From the NCBI RefSeq assembly GCF_037975245.1, contig NC_092578.1, positions 18,049,821-18,113,820 on the forward strand: DNA of 64,000 nt. Direction: 5' to 3'. Shown here one piece after another: positions 35,867 through 47,769 of this stretch. The notes under the pieces are model-generated. The model saw nothing but the letters and a program-made list of their open reading frames with translations, had not been told where the DNA came from and made no database searches. Within the stretch, counting starts at the first letter, position 1, and each line of letters begins with the position of its first letter. Made by a program: the position numbers and the translations under genes. Origin of the DNA: Apostichopus japonicus (taxonomy: Eukaryota > Echinodermata > Holothuroidea > Aspidochirotida > Stichopodidae).

Positions 35867-37814
35867 CTAACAAGAAGAACAAAACAAAAAAGATTAGTTG
35901 TAAGTTGTCTCTGGTCTAATCATGCCTTCACATTAGTGAGTATAGAGATAATCAAATTTCAGATCAATTTAAGCGTTCATCTATGATCCATTATCGGCGA
36001 GTAATTTTTCGTAGACACAGACAAAAACTCAAAGAATATATGAATCATATTGTCTCGATCGGAAGCTTACGTGCACGCATTAAGAATGACTAAATCCGTA
36101 AACATGATTAAGTGGACACGAACATTTTGTTTGACGCACTTGCTAAATAGAATTATAAACGTTACAGAATATGCTGCTTATACTAAAATGCTAATAATGA
36201 TCGTTAGATATAAGTACAGTGCCTCGTGTAGCCTCAATGTTTAAAGTTTAGCTACCATCACTTCCACTACAAATCCTAACATTACTACAGAGAGAATGAA
36301 CCGCAAATAGGAAGACAAAAACCCCTCCCTCCCACCCCACTCCAAAAAACAAATCTGCTTTACTATATTTTCCAAATACCAGAAGTATGTTATGCTACCC
36401 CACCGACAGCTTGCGACTATGTTTTGTCATTGAACAGCGAGTTAAATTCATCGGCGTCATGATGGTTAGATTCAGTGACTATTCGTAGAAATTAAAAATT
36501 ACGACATAATCAAACAATTCTTGAAAGTTCTTTTGATAGTCAACCATTACTGATCAATTGCAAACTCATTCTTGCGTATACGTTTTTATAGACAATGGTT
36601 AATTTTGTGTTATGCACACCTTGTATCAAGAGTTTCCGGTTTCCTCTCATTAAATGACAAACCTCTTTGAAGGCAAGGTCCATGGTAATGATCTACGCAA
36701 TACCCATCGTCTGGAGGTCAAACTATGTTAGCTGCAATTTCTGGTTATTATCAGTTAATTTGCTTCGAGTGAATTCTTACAATATATGTCTCCGTATATT
36801 TTAGCAACGGGTATACTGTGATTAAAAATATAAGCTTTTTTTGTACATTTGCCGACAGAGTTTGTACTTCTACACGGATGAGCTAGTGTCCCGTATTACC
36901 AAGGGCTTTGATAAACAAATAACCCACGACCTAACGTGGTCACTGATCAACCAAATTATTACTGCATCAACCCACTTCCGAGAATTCTGAGTTCAAGTCA
37001 GGCAATAATTAAAAAATGTAATCATTGTGTCGCAGCATTATCATGAGTTGTCCGCTTCATAAAATTCCTGAAAATAATCAAATTCGTTTCCATATCTATA
37101 GCTGAATCATACATGGTATGGAGATTGGGGACAAGTTTTGGATAAAAGTCGATATTAGAATGGTGTAATCATTATAAGCATTAGCTGTCACTTTTTTCTC
37201 TCAAAATGACGACCTTCATTTTATCTGATGGATCTAAACAAAAATGAAATAATAACATGTAATAATGCCGTGGAAAATGGTAATAGAGGTTCTGGAACAA
37301 TTATTGCTCCATTACCCTCGCCGCTTTTTCGATAGTAGAACTACAAAATGATGACGAATAAAATAGTAAACAAATGATTTGACAGTCTTATGGGAATGGT
37401 CTAAGGGACCAAGTTTGATGGGACTTAAAATTCAACTGCTTTACAAAGAATTACGCGTTGTCAAACAGGGTTAACATTGGCGCCATTCAACTTTAGATGG
37501 ATTTGTAAAATGGCGTTCTATTTCCGATGAATACATATATATGAAGTGACAACGTCGACGTAAAGCACACGTTAATGCGTAAAAATAGGTAACATTAAAT
37601 GGCGCAGAACTTTGTGGAGAATTTTGTTAGCGTATTTTTGGCAAGTTGTCGAATTCAATTTGATTTAGCTGTTAGTGATGTGTGTGGGTCCATATACATA
37701 TATGGCTATTGAAACTATGTTAATATCATAAAACAGGATATATCAGAAGAAAGAGTCGTTCAGAGAAGGCAAACGATCGCAATAACCTCAATGATGTATC
37801 ATTAACAGAAGCAA
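35867..37814. other. No gene seen
   Basis: May contain the promoter and 5' non-coding exon of the peptide gene, but no site is certain. Confidence 0.4.
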
Positions 37815-37995
37815 CCGATTCACATAGAGGTAACAGTAATTACGTATCAAACTGGATTTGTTGGAATTAAACATATCCTCAGTTCTTAATGTAATCCCAA
37901 TAGCACATGCTAACGATTTATCAACACGATCCAGTTTTACTTTCGTACAAAACTTTAAGATTAACAGTATCGTTACTGTGTTCTCTGTTTGTATA
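37815..37995. mobile_element. Palindromic MITE-like element, deleted copy
   Basis: Shares ends (CCGATTCACA..., ...TGTGTTCTCTGTTTGTAT) and one arm with the fuller copies at 39797 and 60460. Most of the left arm is missing. Non-coding. Confidence 0.7.
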
Positions 37996-38111
37996 GAAGT
38001 GAAATGTTGTGAAGCAAGTCTTTTGATGGACAATTTTCGAAGAATTCGCCAACTGACTTTTGTAGGACTTTCATTCCAGTTAGACTGTGTTTTTTTAAAT
38101 AAGATACTATT

Positions 38112-38697
38112 ATGCATAATTTATATTGTAATGTAGTTTGTTGTATTGCATTGCATTGTATAATTTTGTATTATGTTGCATTGTATTGTTTTGTTTTGCA
38201 TTGTATCATCTCAATTGGTATTATGTTGTATTACATTGTTTTGTATTGTAATAATTTGTATTATGTTGTATTGTATTGTATTATTTTGTATTGTACTGTT
38301 TTGTATGACATTGTTTTAATTTGTATTGTTGTATTGTAATAATTTGTATTATGTTGTATTGCATTGTATTATGTTGTATTGTCCTGTTTTGTATGGCATT
38401 GTTTTAATTTGTATTGTTGTATTGTAATAATTTGTATTATGTTGTATTGTATTGTTTTGTATTGTATTGTCCTGTTTTGTATGGCATTGTTTTAATTTGT
38501 ATTGTTTTGTATTGTATTAAATTGTATTATGTTTTATTGTATTGCTTTGTATTGTGGTACAATGCATCTTATTTAACATATATTATACCACTGTTACATG
38601 TGCTCACTAAGTTACGCAGTAGATTTCGTCATGTAATAAAACGCAATTACGTCCAATACTTTTCGCCTTTTATCGAATTAACATTTCCAGTTAAAAA
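38112..38697. repeat. (TTGTA/TTGTATTG)n repeat with unique flank, copy 1
   Basis: About 450 bases of degenerate TTGTA-type repeat are followed by about 130 bases of unique sequence (from CATCTTATTTAACAT). That flank is nearly identical to 47197-47315, which also follows a TTGTA repeat. So it is a dispersed element with a microsatellite end, possibly a SINE or LINE tail in reverse orientation. Open frames inside the repeat are artefacts. Confidence 0.75.
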
Positions 38698-39796
38698 ATA
38701 ACAAGTTAATCAAGGAGAATTAGAAACAAGATCATCTGATCAATTGGGGTTTTCACGTATACGTTATATTTTAAATTTTCAATAGCAGATAAACTAATTA
38801 AGAAACAAATATTGCTATATATATCCTTCCAATTGTAATTCAAATGTCACTCACAATAATTCCTCTTGATTGTTTTTAAATAGTTTTTAGATTGACTAAA
38901 TAAAGAATGCAGGCGACAAAACAAATGAAACAAATTTCTACACGGGACTACTAGGTAATTTATTTGTCAAGAGACGAAATTAACGGGAGAAATCGGTAAA
39001 ACCGGACTACCCTAAAGGGTTTGTTAACTTCCTTGATTGGGTCAGTTAAATCAGGTTGATATGTTCACTTCGAGTAAACCAAAGGCCAAAAGTCAATAAG
39101 AAAAAGCAAACCCTTTTCTAATTTAAACAGAATGACCTTTTACTTATTGACCAAAATTATCTTATATCGCCTGTGATGAAACTTGACAATTGTCAATCGG
39201 AAGCAACATCGAGAGCCAAAAACGAAAAGGGACGAAAGACAGATGGAGAAAGAGATGAACAACAGAAAAAGGAATTAAAAAAAGAAAAAAGAAAGACAAC
39301 AAATTCTTCGTAATTAGCTCGTCTTATGTATAAGGAATTGACCAAGCGACCCCATCCTATATTTCTTACTTGAGCAATTTAGTTACAAATTGAAACTTTT
39401 CATCGAGAAAAACAATTTGGTACCAAAAGAAAGACTTTCATCCAATGTGTATTAGGATAAAGACGAAGACTTCTTTTAATATTGGAATTAAGACCTCTAC
39501 AACAAATATATATTTAGCAGATACGAATTCCTCTGGTAAACACTTTTTCGTGGGAATACCTTACTTTCTTTACAATTTGACACACACACACACACACATA
39601 ACAAAACTAGCGAAGATCTGTCATTTATTAGAGTGGAACCACAGAATGTATTTTGATTCTCATGTTGCCTCATATTATAACATAACTTTCAATATGTACA
39701 CTGTTTTCGTTCACACAATGGCATTATGAAATAACAGCACCACTGACTTTTTAATCCATAACTATTTGAAAAGGGAGCACGCTCACCTTTTTAACA
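38698..39796. other. No gene seen
   Basis: A short CA repeat lies at 39582-39598. Nothing else recognised. Confidence 0.5.
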
Positions 39797-40100
39797 CCCG
39801 ATACACACAGAGAACACAGTTACCTACTGTAAATCTTAAAGTTTTGTACCAAAGTAAAAACTGGATCGTGCTATAAATCGGTAGCATATGCTATTAGGAT
39901 TACAGTAAGAACTGAGGATATATGTAATCTCAACAAATCCAGTTGTTTTGATAGGTTGGGATTACACATATCCTCAGTTCTTACTGTAATCCTAATAGCA
40001 CATGCTACCGATTTATCAGATTTGTCAGCACGATCCAGTTTTTACTGTGGTACAAAACTTTAAGATTTACAATAGTTACTGTAATCTCTCTGTGAATCGG
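39797..40100. mobile_element. Palindromic MITE-like element, full copy
   Basis: Two inverted arms of about 130-150 bases meet near 39950. The left arm starts CCCGATACACACAGAGAACA and the right arm ends in CTCTCTGTGAATCGG. Landmarks repeated in inverse are TACTGTAATCCTAATAGCAC and CATATCCTCAGTTCTTACTG. The transcript would form a long imperfect hairpin. No transposase. Confidence 0.85.
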
Positions 40101-40454
40101 CTGAGCTTTGAGCTTACACGTTTAACCAAATTAACCCATTCTGTAATTTTTATCTTATCGTTAATGACAAAACAAATCTAGTAAATGTTTAATATTGTCA
40201 TAACATTAAGTGAAGTAAGCTATGAACCAGTAAATGTTAAACTAACCCCCCCCCCCCACAAAAAATATATATAAACGACTACCGATCTACTTTCAATGTT
40301 TTATGTTTTTGGGAATTACAGCCTTCAGATGTTGTTAAAGAAAATTATTAAATATGTATCGCAAGAACATGTATTATAAAGATAATATCTCTCGTCATGC
40401 ATACATAGGTTCATAGTAGAGTGCAGTATAGTATCGCTATGCTTAAACGTCTCC

Positions 40455-40784
40455 AAAAACACTGTACCACAGTAAATGGTGGATTGTGCTGACAAATCTG
40501 ATAAATCGGTAGCATGTGCTATATTAGGTTTACAGTAACAACTGAGGATATGTGTAATCCCAACAAATCAAAACAACTGGATTTGTTGGAATTACACATA
40601 TCCTCAGTTCTTACTGTAATCCTAAAAGCGCATTCAACCGATTTATAGCACGATCCAGTGTTTGCTTTGGTACGAAACTTGAAGATTTACAGTTACTGTA
40701 AATCTGTAGGTAACTGTAGGTAACTGTAGTTAACTGTAGGTAATTGTAAATCTGTAGGTAACTGTGTTCTCTGTGTGTATCGGG
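40455..40784. mobile_element. Palindromic MITE-like element, third copy
   Basis: Same arms as 39797-40100, with the left edge shortened and the right end expanded by five or so tandem TGTAGGTAAC units (about 40705-40765). The right end is GAACACAGTTACC-type in inverse, ending ATCGGG. Confidence 0.8.
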
Positions 40785-42170
40785 TGCAGATAGTAGTGGA
40801 CTTTTTAACAATGGCATCCCGTCCTGTATATAAAAGCCTCCAGTAACAGTCAGAAATTATTACGATTTCCCGTCGACGGATATACAAACAAAACCATCTA
40901 ATCACACTATATTGACGTCACTCTTACGTCATATTACAGTTACCGATACAAGGTGCAAGAAAAGTAATAACTGGATACCTTCCAGTTTACACAGACCGGA
41001 CAAAGACAATATGAGAGGGATAAAAATGCGTTTGTGATGACAACATCTGATTCTGTTAGTGTCATTTATTGTTAATCAAATTGATTCCACTAAGGCCTTT
41101 GTAACAATAGATCGGCTTTTGTTTGCTTCCTAGTTGTAATGAACGGCGCTCTGTATCTCCGACACACAATTTTCATCCATTTATTGCAACATCACATAGA
41201 CTTTTATTGAAACGAAGCCATCCTCTTAGAGTAAACATTTGATAAAGTCGAACTAGTAAATCAATCTGTGAGGAAGCAATTAAAAGGATGAAAATGGTCT
41301 CGAAAGACGTAAGCCACTTCGAAAGGGACGATTTGATTAAGTAAAATAAAACTTCTCACCACCGTTATATACTTGTTTTCATGGTACAAGTACTGCCAAG
41401 CAAATGCATTCCGGATATTGTGTTTGTGTGTGTGTTTTAATGTCAGATTTGAAACCCTATACCACTGAAATTTTGACGTAACAGGTTTAAAGAAGAATAA
41501 AAAACCGCCTGTAAAAGGAGAAGAAGGAAGATTTATGAATAACAAAGAAGTATAATAATAGGCTACGGACTAGACTCGTTAGAGACGTAGCAATTGGCGG
41601 TTTCGGTGGCTCATTTAACCAGGACCATCCATTTCTAGGGGTCCTAAAAGGTTGGTTTCCGACATTTTGAGCCAACGGAACACAAATATCAGAGAAGTAT
41701 TAGTAGTCAAACAGAACTTTGTAGGTTTTTACTTTTTTGGCTACATGTAAAGTGCAGCAGTTAACGTATATAGCCTTTCATGCAGGGCTCCATCTCTCAA
41801 TCTGGTAACCGGGTCCCCAGAAACCCTAACTACGCCTCTGACTGGACTCTGTTAGGTCTACTTGGAAACACTATCTGCTCGCTTCAATACACCAAAAATC
41901 GTACCAAGAAGAATGAAATTATAGAGTTATCAACCCCCAAGGGTTTGCAAATGAACATCACATTACATTAGCTTTTTGGAACACAAAACAGTATGTATTG
42001 GAATACAAGTTTTTGATCACTTATTATTTATTAAGAGAAGCCAAACGATCTTAACTGCACCGATCTCTTTTTTAGTGTGTTTAATGTTTTGTAAATATTT
42101 ACATGGCCTATCGTCAGACTAAACACAAAAGCAATAGCAAACACAAAATTGCAAACGTAAGCACACGAGT
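40785..42170. other. No gene seen
   Basis: Short open frames near 41487-41675 (minus) and 41780-41971 (plus) look like mobile-element debris rather than genes. Nothing recognised. Confidence 0.4.
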
Positions 42171-44063
42171 ACACTGAAAAAATAAACTAGTCAATATTGC
42201 CACGGACTAACGTTAAATTAGTTTGTAACGTTAGTCAATGCACACGAACTAGCAAAAATTTTCGTTTCATCGCTGCTTCTTAGTCAGTTTACACTGACTA
42301 AGAAAAATATAATCGCAGCTTAGTCGGTGGCGACGGACTAAGGTATTTTAACCCATGGACTAAGAACGATACGGACACCCGATTTACGCCATAATCGTAG
42401 CTTAGTCGGTGTCGACGGACTAATGTATTTTAACCCAATTCGATTCACTTCAATTTGGAAACCGAGAGGCAACGGCAGCTTGCTGGACTTGGCATAGTTT
42501 CATACGATCACTCTAAGCAACTTTCAACCGTAAATCACCCAAGAAGGTCTTTGGAAGAATGGAGGTATTAACTGCCATCATCGGCCTACCTGTTATTCCA
42601 TTAACTTGAAGGTAAAATTAAAGTTAATTGTTAGGCCACTGGCACTAGTACTCATGTATTATCGTTAGTGTAACGCTACCGTTGTCACGCTGGCGTTTCG
42701 CAATACACAAGTGCAATGACAGTGAGTAGCCTATAGGCTTCTACTGGGTACTGCAGTGCATTCTCAACACTACAGTGTGCATTCTAAACACCAATTAACA
42801 ATGTGTTATGTGTGTATTGGGCTAGACTGAACAGTGGCACATAATCTTCTAATTTATTCCCAAACAAATGCTGGAACTATAAGTCTCAATAGTTTATTTG
42901 AAGTCTACACTCATTTGGTAAAGACTTCCTGTAATTTCCCATGTGAATCTAAATGGGTAGGCTTTGTGATATTGAATAAGCAAGGCTAGACCTTCAAACG
43001 TACAGTCACAGTAGGCTGAACAAATTATGTTGGCTAGTCAACGGTATTATATGTTGCGAGCAGTTAGGATGCAGGCTTCAGTTCTATTTAACCTTTTCAT
43101 TTATCATTTTTTAGTATTTAATTTCCGGTCACGCTCAGGAAACAATTGCGACATTCCTTCACGGTCGACTTGTTTACTGTAAGAAGTATTAACCGTTTTT
43201 TCTCAGGAAAGCTTGATAGTCTGAAGTTATTATAACATGTGCTTTTAGTATACTGCCAAAAGAGTAAGTTGTTGTATTTGTATTGATATTTTATGTAGAA
43301 GTAACGGAAAATTTAGTATGTTTAGTTTGGTCTATAATTGCACGTTTTTTTTCTGTCCAATGTAGTGCAGGGTTCACTTGCGCGAATTCAAATTATTCTG
43401 TTTATGTATATGTATATGCATCGATTCGTAGATTATGATGTTTTTTGACATTTATTTGTAATTCAAGCATATCTGTTTAGTAGCAAAGTTTAAAGGTTAA
43501 GATTAATTAGTTTTCTCTTTTTGATCCTAGATTGAATGAAACTCATTGACGTAAATAATAGATCAGATGATACAGTTTAACGCAGTTGCTAAAACTCTGG
43601 GTATTCTCTAGTCTTCGCCGGTCCATTATATACTTTAGTACTACTAGTAAGACTAAATCAAAACGGCCGAAAGACAAACTTAGTGTAACAAAGTATTGAT
43701 TCTCCTCCAGCCTAGGTCTAAACAGGCTTGTTATGTGAGCAAGCAAAATAACAACTAAAAACGATTAGGCCTATAAATAAGTTGGCTCAGTGCATTTCTG
43801 TTTCTAAAATTTTATATTTTTAAAGATCATAAAAACAAACAAAGATTTAGCCCATGTTTTATTATCTCTGTATTCTGGGCATTTGATTCTGGTTGCAATG
43901 GTGATGACACTCTCGTTCAAATTTTCAGCTTTATACAGTCTGCTTCAAACTTTGGGATTGTTTTTTGAGACTATAGTGGAAGCAAATCTCACATAACTTT
44001 GTGGTGACAACTTTATTTTTTTTTTCTTCAAATGATGAATACTTTGCTGTTTCTTTTTTCCAG

Positions 44064-44278
44064 CAGGAATTGAAAAGCCAAATATCTAAGTCAAGGGTGA
44101 GGTTTCCTGTGATGTACGACACCAGTGTGGAGGCAACAACAGAAGAGGAGAACTGTGTTATATATGGCTTAAAGACATGTTTTAAGATGATATATTGGTA
44201 CCCTTCGCAGAACAAAAGAGTTTATCCAAGAGCCCAAAAAGCAAAGGAACAAGTACCATAGAGAAAAAAGATGGAAGA
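44064..44278 (+). CDS. Candidate exon inside the CACTG-ended unit
   Basis: A T-rich acceptor ending in a tandem CAGCAG (tgtttcttttttccag) precedes an open frame of 65 codons, QELKSQISKSRVRFPVMYDT onward, ending in TAG at 44258-44260. A donor-like GAAGA|GTGAGT follows at 44279. An upstream candidate first exon exists near 42560, where AATGGAG|GTATTA supplies ATG GAG and would join in phase 0. The protein is not recognised. It may be a gene captured or encoded by the mobile unit, or the remains of its own ORF. Confidence 0.35.
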
Positions 44279-44414
44279 GTGAGTTTAACTATTGTACCCA
44301 ACTGTTTAATGATATTAAAGATACTTTTCATAACCTGTTTTAAAAAAAAAACAGTCTAGTATATCATTTACGTGCAAGCTTCATAAGTTTGGTCAAATTT
44401 TCACTGATCTGTAG

Positions 44415-45656
44415 AGCGGGAGTCCAGAGGGTTTGGTTAGCTGGGAAGGTAACCAATTGCCTGGTACATCACAATGTTCACAATGCATTCCTGTATATGA
44501 AACCTGACGACTGGCAAACCGACTGTAGTGGATGTGGCTGGGAGAGCAATTTTAAAGTCACCTAAAAGCTAACCTACTGTAGATCAGTTTTCATGGTAAC
44601 CACATCAAAGTAAGAACAATGTGTCAGGTATGGCCCCAAGAGCAACAAATGGCCATCGCCAGTAATTATTGGTGGTGGGGTACCCCTGCCAGTGATCAAC
44701 AATTGACCCCTCACGGCTGACCTAGGTCAGCTCATGAGGTAACCACTTGAAACCTACTGGAAAATGTTGGTTAGGACTTCCGATACAAGGGATGGGCATT
44801 GCCAGTAATTTTTATTGGTGGGGTACCCCTGCCAGTAGACCCCCAATATGCCCATCCCCTCATTGACCTAGGTGAGCTCATGATTTGACCAGTTGAAACC
44901 TACAGGAAAATGATCGGTATCACTTCATATGTAAGGATGGGCATTTCCAGTATTTTATATTGGTGGGCCACCACTGCCAGAGTCCGCCCATCCCTTACAT
45001 ATAGAATCCTGTCAATCATTTTCCAGTAGTTTTCAACTGGTTAAATCATGAGCTGACCTAGATCAATGAGGGGGGGGGGGCATTTTGGGGGTCTACTGGC
45101 AGGGGTACCACACTAATATAAATTACTGGAAATGCCCATCCCTTACATATAGAGTTCTGCCAATCATTTTACAGTAGTTTTTAACTGGTTACCTCATGAG
45201 CTAATCTAGGTCAATGGGGGATGGGCATTTTGGGGGTCTACTGGCAGGGGTACCCCACCAATAAAAATTACTGGCTATGCCCATCAGTTGTATCTGAAGT
45301 CCTGACCAACATTTTCCAGTAGGTTTCAAGTGGTTACCTCATGAGCTGACCTAGGTCAGCCTTGAGGGGTCAATTATAGATCACTGGCAGGGGTACCCCA
45401 CCACCAATAATTACTGGTGATGGCCATTTGTTGCTCTTGGGGCCATACCTGACACATTGTACTTACTTTGATGTGTTACCATGAAAACTGATCTAGGTTA
45501 GCTATCAGGTGACTTTAAAATTGCTCTCCCAGCCACACCCACCACTGTCGGTTTGCCAGTCGTCTGGTTTCATATACAGGAATGCACTGTGAACATTGTG
45601 ATGTACAAGGCAATTGGTTACCTTCCCAGCTAACCAAACCCTCTGGGCTCCCGGTC
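44415..45656. repeat. 1.24-kb imperfect palindrome
   Basis: Two arms of about 600 bases are inverted copies, centred near 45035. The outer 200 bases match at well over 90 percent (GAGGGTTTGGTTAGCTGGGA on the left; its inverse at about 45624-45643). Each arm also holds tandem modules of about 150-170 bases, built around GGGGTACCCCTGCCAGT, GACCTAGGT and CCAGTAGGTTTCAA. The two arms differ in module number and order near the centre. A read-through transcript would fold into a very long hairpin. It lies wholly inside the 42171-46673 unit. Confidence 0.85.
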
Positions 45657-45910
45657 TATTGGGATCATTATTAACATGATTAACATAATTATTAAGCTTT
45701 GAAAAATAACTTGGTGTTATGCTGTGCAAAGCTAATAATTATTTGGTAAAGCTGCTATTCCTGGCTTATAATTTGAGGGACCTAGATTTAAATGTATACT
45801 TCCCAATATGTTATAAAATTTTAATGTAAATGTATGTTTATGATAATGTGAGTTATCATGTGCTATATCTGTATCTGTGCTTACACGTATATCATATTTT
45901 CTGTTCACAG

Positions 45911-46141
45911 GTCAATAATGGTGCAGATTTTGGCTTCCTGAAGACAAGTGGGAGGCCATTTGTAGTTAAGAGAAACACTCTTTGTTCGTGAAGACTTAAC
46001 TGGTGTCGATTTGGGGTACCACTTTAAAACGAAAGTCATGAGGAACCCTTGCCCAAGATTCAACTTTGCATTATTGTGCAGTGCTATACTTTTGCGATTC
46101 ATGTTTGATCCATTAACTTGTCTTAACTTTGTTGGAATAAA
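45911..46141 (+). other. Candidate terminal exon with AATAAA
   Basis: The acceptor tatcatattttctgttcacag precedes a frame VNNGADFGFLKTSGRPFVV that stops at about 45991. AATAAA occurs at 46136-46141. Together with 44064-44278 it suggests a transcript running plus-ward through the CACTG-ended unit, with the palindrome as an intron. Not recognised; chance occurrence is possible. Confidence 0.3.
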
Positions 46142-46673
46142 ATCATATTTTCAGATTTTTGTTTACAGTGATTTCTTCTCTATCTGTCGAAAGTCAGCCT
46201 TTGTAGACATCAGAAGTTTTATCAGAAATAATACTGCCAATGTACACATTATTTGTGTTTCTTCTGCTCTCTTTTCTTTCAGTGATGCTAGTCAGTGAAA
46301 CTAGTCGGGTTTAATTCTTTCAGTGATTCTAGTCAGTGCAACTAGTCAGTCGATACCGACTAAGAAAGGTTAGTCGGGAGAGGCACCATCCTGACTAATG
46401 TAAAACCTGCTATAAACTAGTCGGTGGCTCATATAAATTAGTCGGTAAAGACCGACTAATGTCACCAACTAATGTAACTGACTAATATACATTTAGCGAC
46501 TAAGAAATTGTTGATCGACTAAGTTGACGGACTAAGATGACCCACTAAGAAATCCAGCTGACTAAGGAATAAATTAGTCGGTATATCAACTGACTAAGGC
46601 TATGTTAGTCGGGAGAGGCACCAGATGGACTAACGTTATGTTAGTCGGTGAACCAATTTAAGTTTTCAGTGTA

Positions 46674-47082
46674 ATGTATTCGAAATCTGTACGTAGGCCT
46701 AAACTGCTAACAGAAATTATATTACGTAGCAACAAAGTTACATTTTATACCAACTATTAATGACAGATAGGTGTAATTACCATCTATCATGATAGACATC
46801 TCAAACTTTTACTTATTTTGTTGGTAACCTATGAAACTTAAGCTTCATCTTATAAAATCTAGTAAATAAATGACGTTTTACCTGACATGTGAGTTAGGAG
46901 ACCTTATTAACTTGATAGAGGTAAACCCATCAGCAAATTATCAAACGACAACAACAGTTTCGTATATAGTTCAGGAAACATTGCAAAAAAAAAAGGAGGG
47001 GGGGGGAAATAAAAAAAATATACCAGAAATATTTCACTTAGAGATGATCAAGGACTTTGTAGATGTAAATAATACCCTATGT
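46674..47082. other. No gene seen
   Basis: AT-rich, with an A-run and G-run at 46985-47010. Nothing recognised. Confidence 0.5.
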
Positions 47083-47315
47083 ATTGTATTGTACTGTTTT
47101 GTTTTGTATTGTATTGCATTGTATTAATTTGTATTGTTGTACTGTATTAATTTGTATTATGTTCTATTGTATTATTTTGTATTGTATTACAATACATCTT
47201 ATTTAACATCTATTGTACCACTGTTACATGTGCTCACTAAGTTACGCAGTAGATTTCGTCATGTTATTAAACGCATTCTCGTCCAATCCTTTTTTGCCTT
47301 TTATCGAATTAACAG
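47083..47315. repeat. (TTGTA)n repeat with unique flank, copy 2
   Basis: Shorter TTGTA-type repeat (about 47083-47195) followed by the same flank as in 38560-38690. This supports a dispersed element. Confidence 0.75.
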
Positions 47316-47602
47316 TTCTATGCCTGGAAGACGTTGCATCCTTCATGGCCTCCTTGAACGTTGACTTTTGTGAGTCTCAAAAGGTTGATAATCTTTAGTA
47401 TACGTTTAATTGGAATTGGTTTTTACATGACCATTTAATCATGACATGGTTTATTTGTTTCACATTCTATTTAATGCTAATCGTTGAGACATTCTCATAT
47501 TTCCTTAGAAGATGTAATTTTCACTTTCTTGAGACCTATATTTGGCATATCTTCAATTGTTTCCAACTCACTCACCTCTGGTTTTTTGTTTTCTTTATGT
47601 AG

Positions 47603-47724
47603 AACAGAATTTTATCGTTGCCACCCAGATGATGCGCAGATTCCCAAAGCGTGCAATCATTGTCATAATCACGACATTGCATGTTATTATGTATCCATTA
47701 TTATGCTTAACTTCTAAAAATAAA
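47603..47724 (+). CDS. Candidate terminal exon (low confidence)
   Basis: A branch-point-like CTCAC and a long T-rich tract (ggttttttgttttctttatgtag) end at 47602. One frame then reads TEFYRCHPDDAQIPKACNHC and on to a TAA at 47715-47717, directly followed by AATAAA at 47719-47724. On the opposite strand ATG at 47682 opens 35 codons ending at a good donor, CCAGAG|GTGAGT (exon end 47576). Both cannot easily be real. The plus-strand reading has more supporting signals. No homology recognised. Confidence 0.25.
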
Positions 47725-47769
47725 CTTTTAACGAAACTAGATATTACAACTTCCTTTCAACTTTTATAG

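Larger units (their letters stand above)
42171..46673. mobile_element. 4.5-kb unit with CACTG ends and TTAGTCGGT arrays
   Basis: The left end TACACTGAAAAAATAAACTAG and the inverse of the right end (TACACTGAAAACTTAAATTGG) match at about 17 of 21 bases. CACTG...CAGTG sit beside TA on both sides, a possible 2-base target duplication. Just inside each end lie arrays of TTAGTCGGT, GACTAA and their inverses (about 42190-42425 and 46290-46650). They include a perfect 12-base-arm hairpin at 42278-42305 and an 83-base tandem duplication (42315 and 42398). Such termini and subterminal arrays are typical of cut-and-paste DNA transposons; CACTG ends recall EnSpm/CACTA or Chapaev-like groups. I found no transposase. 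Inside are exon-like segments, an AATAAA and a very large palindrome. Confidence 0.7.

Noticed and set aside
38112-38701. Cys/Leu/Tyr-rich frames over the TTGTA repeat
   Set aside because: Direct translation of a microsatellite; the frames are a by-product of the repeat.
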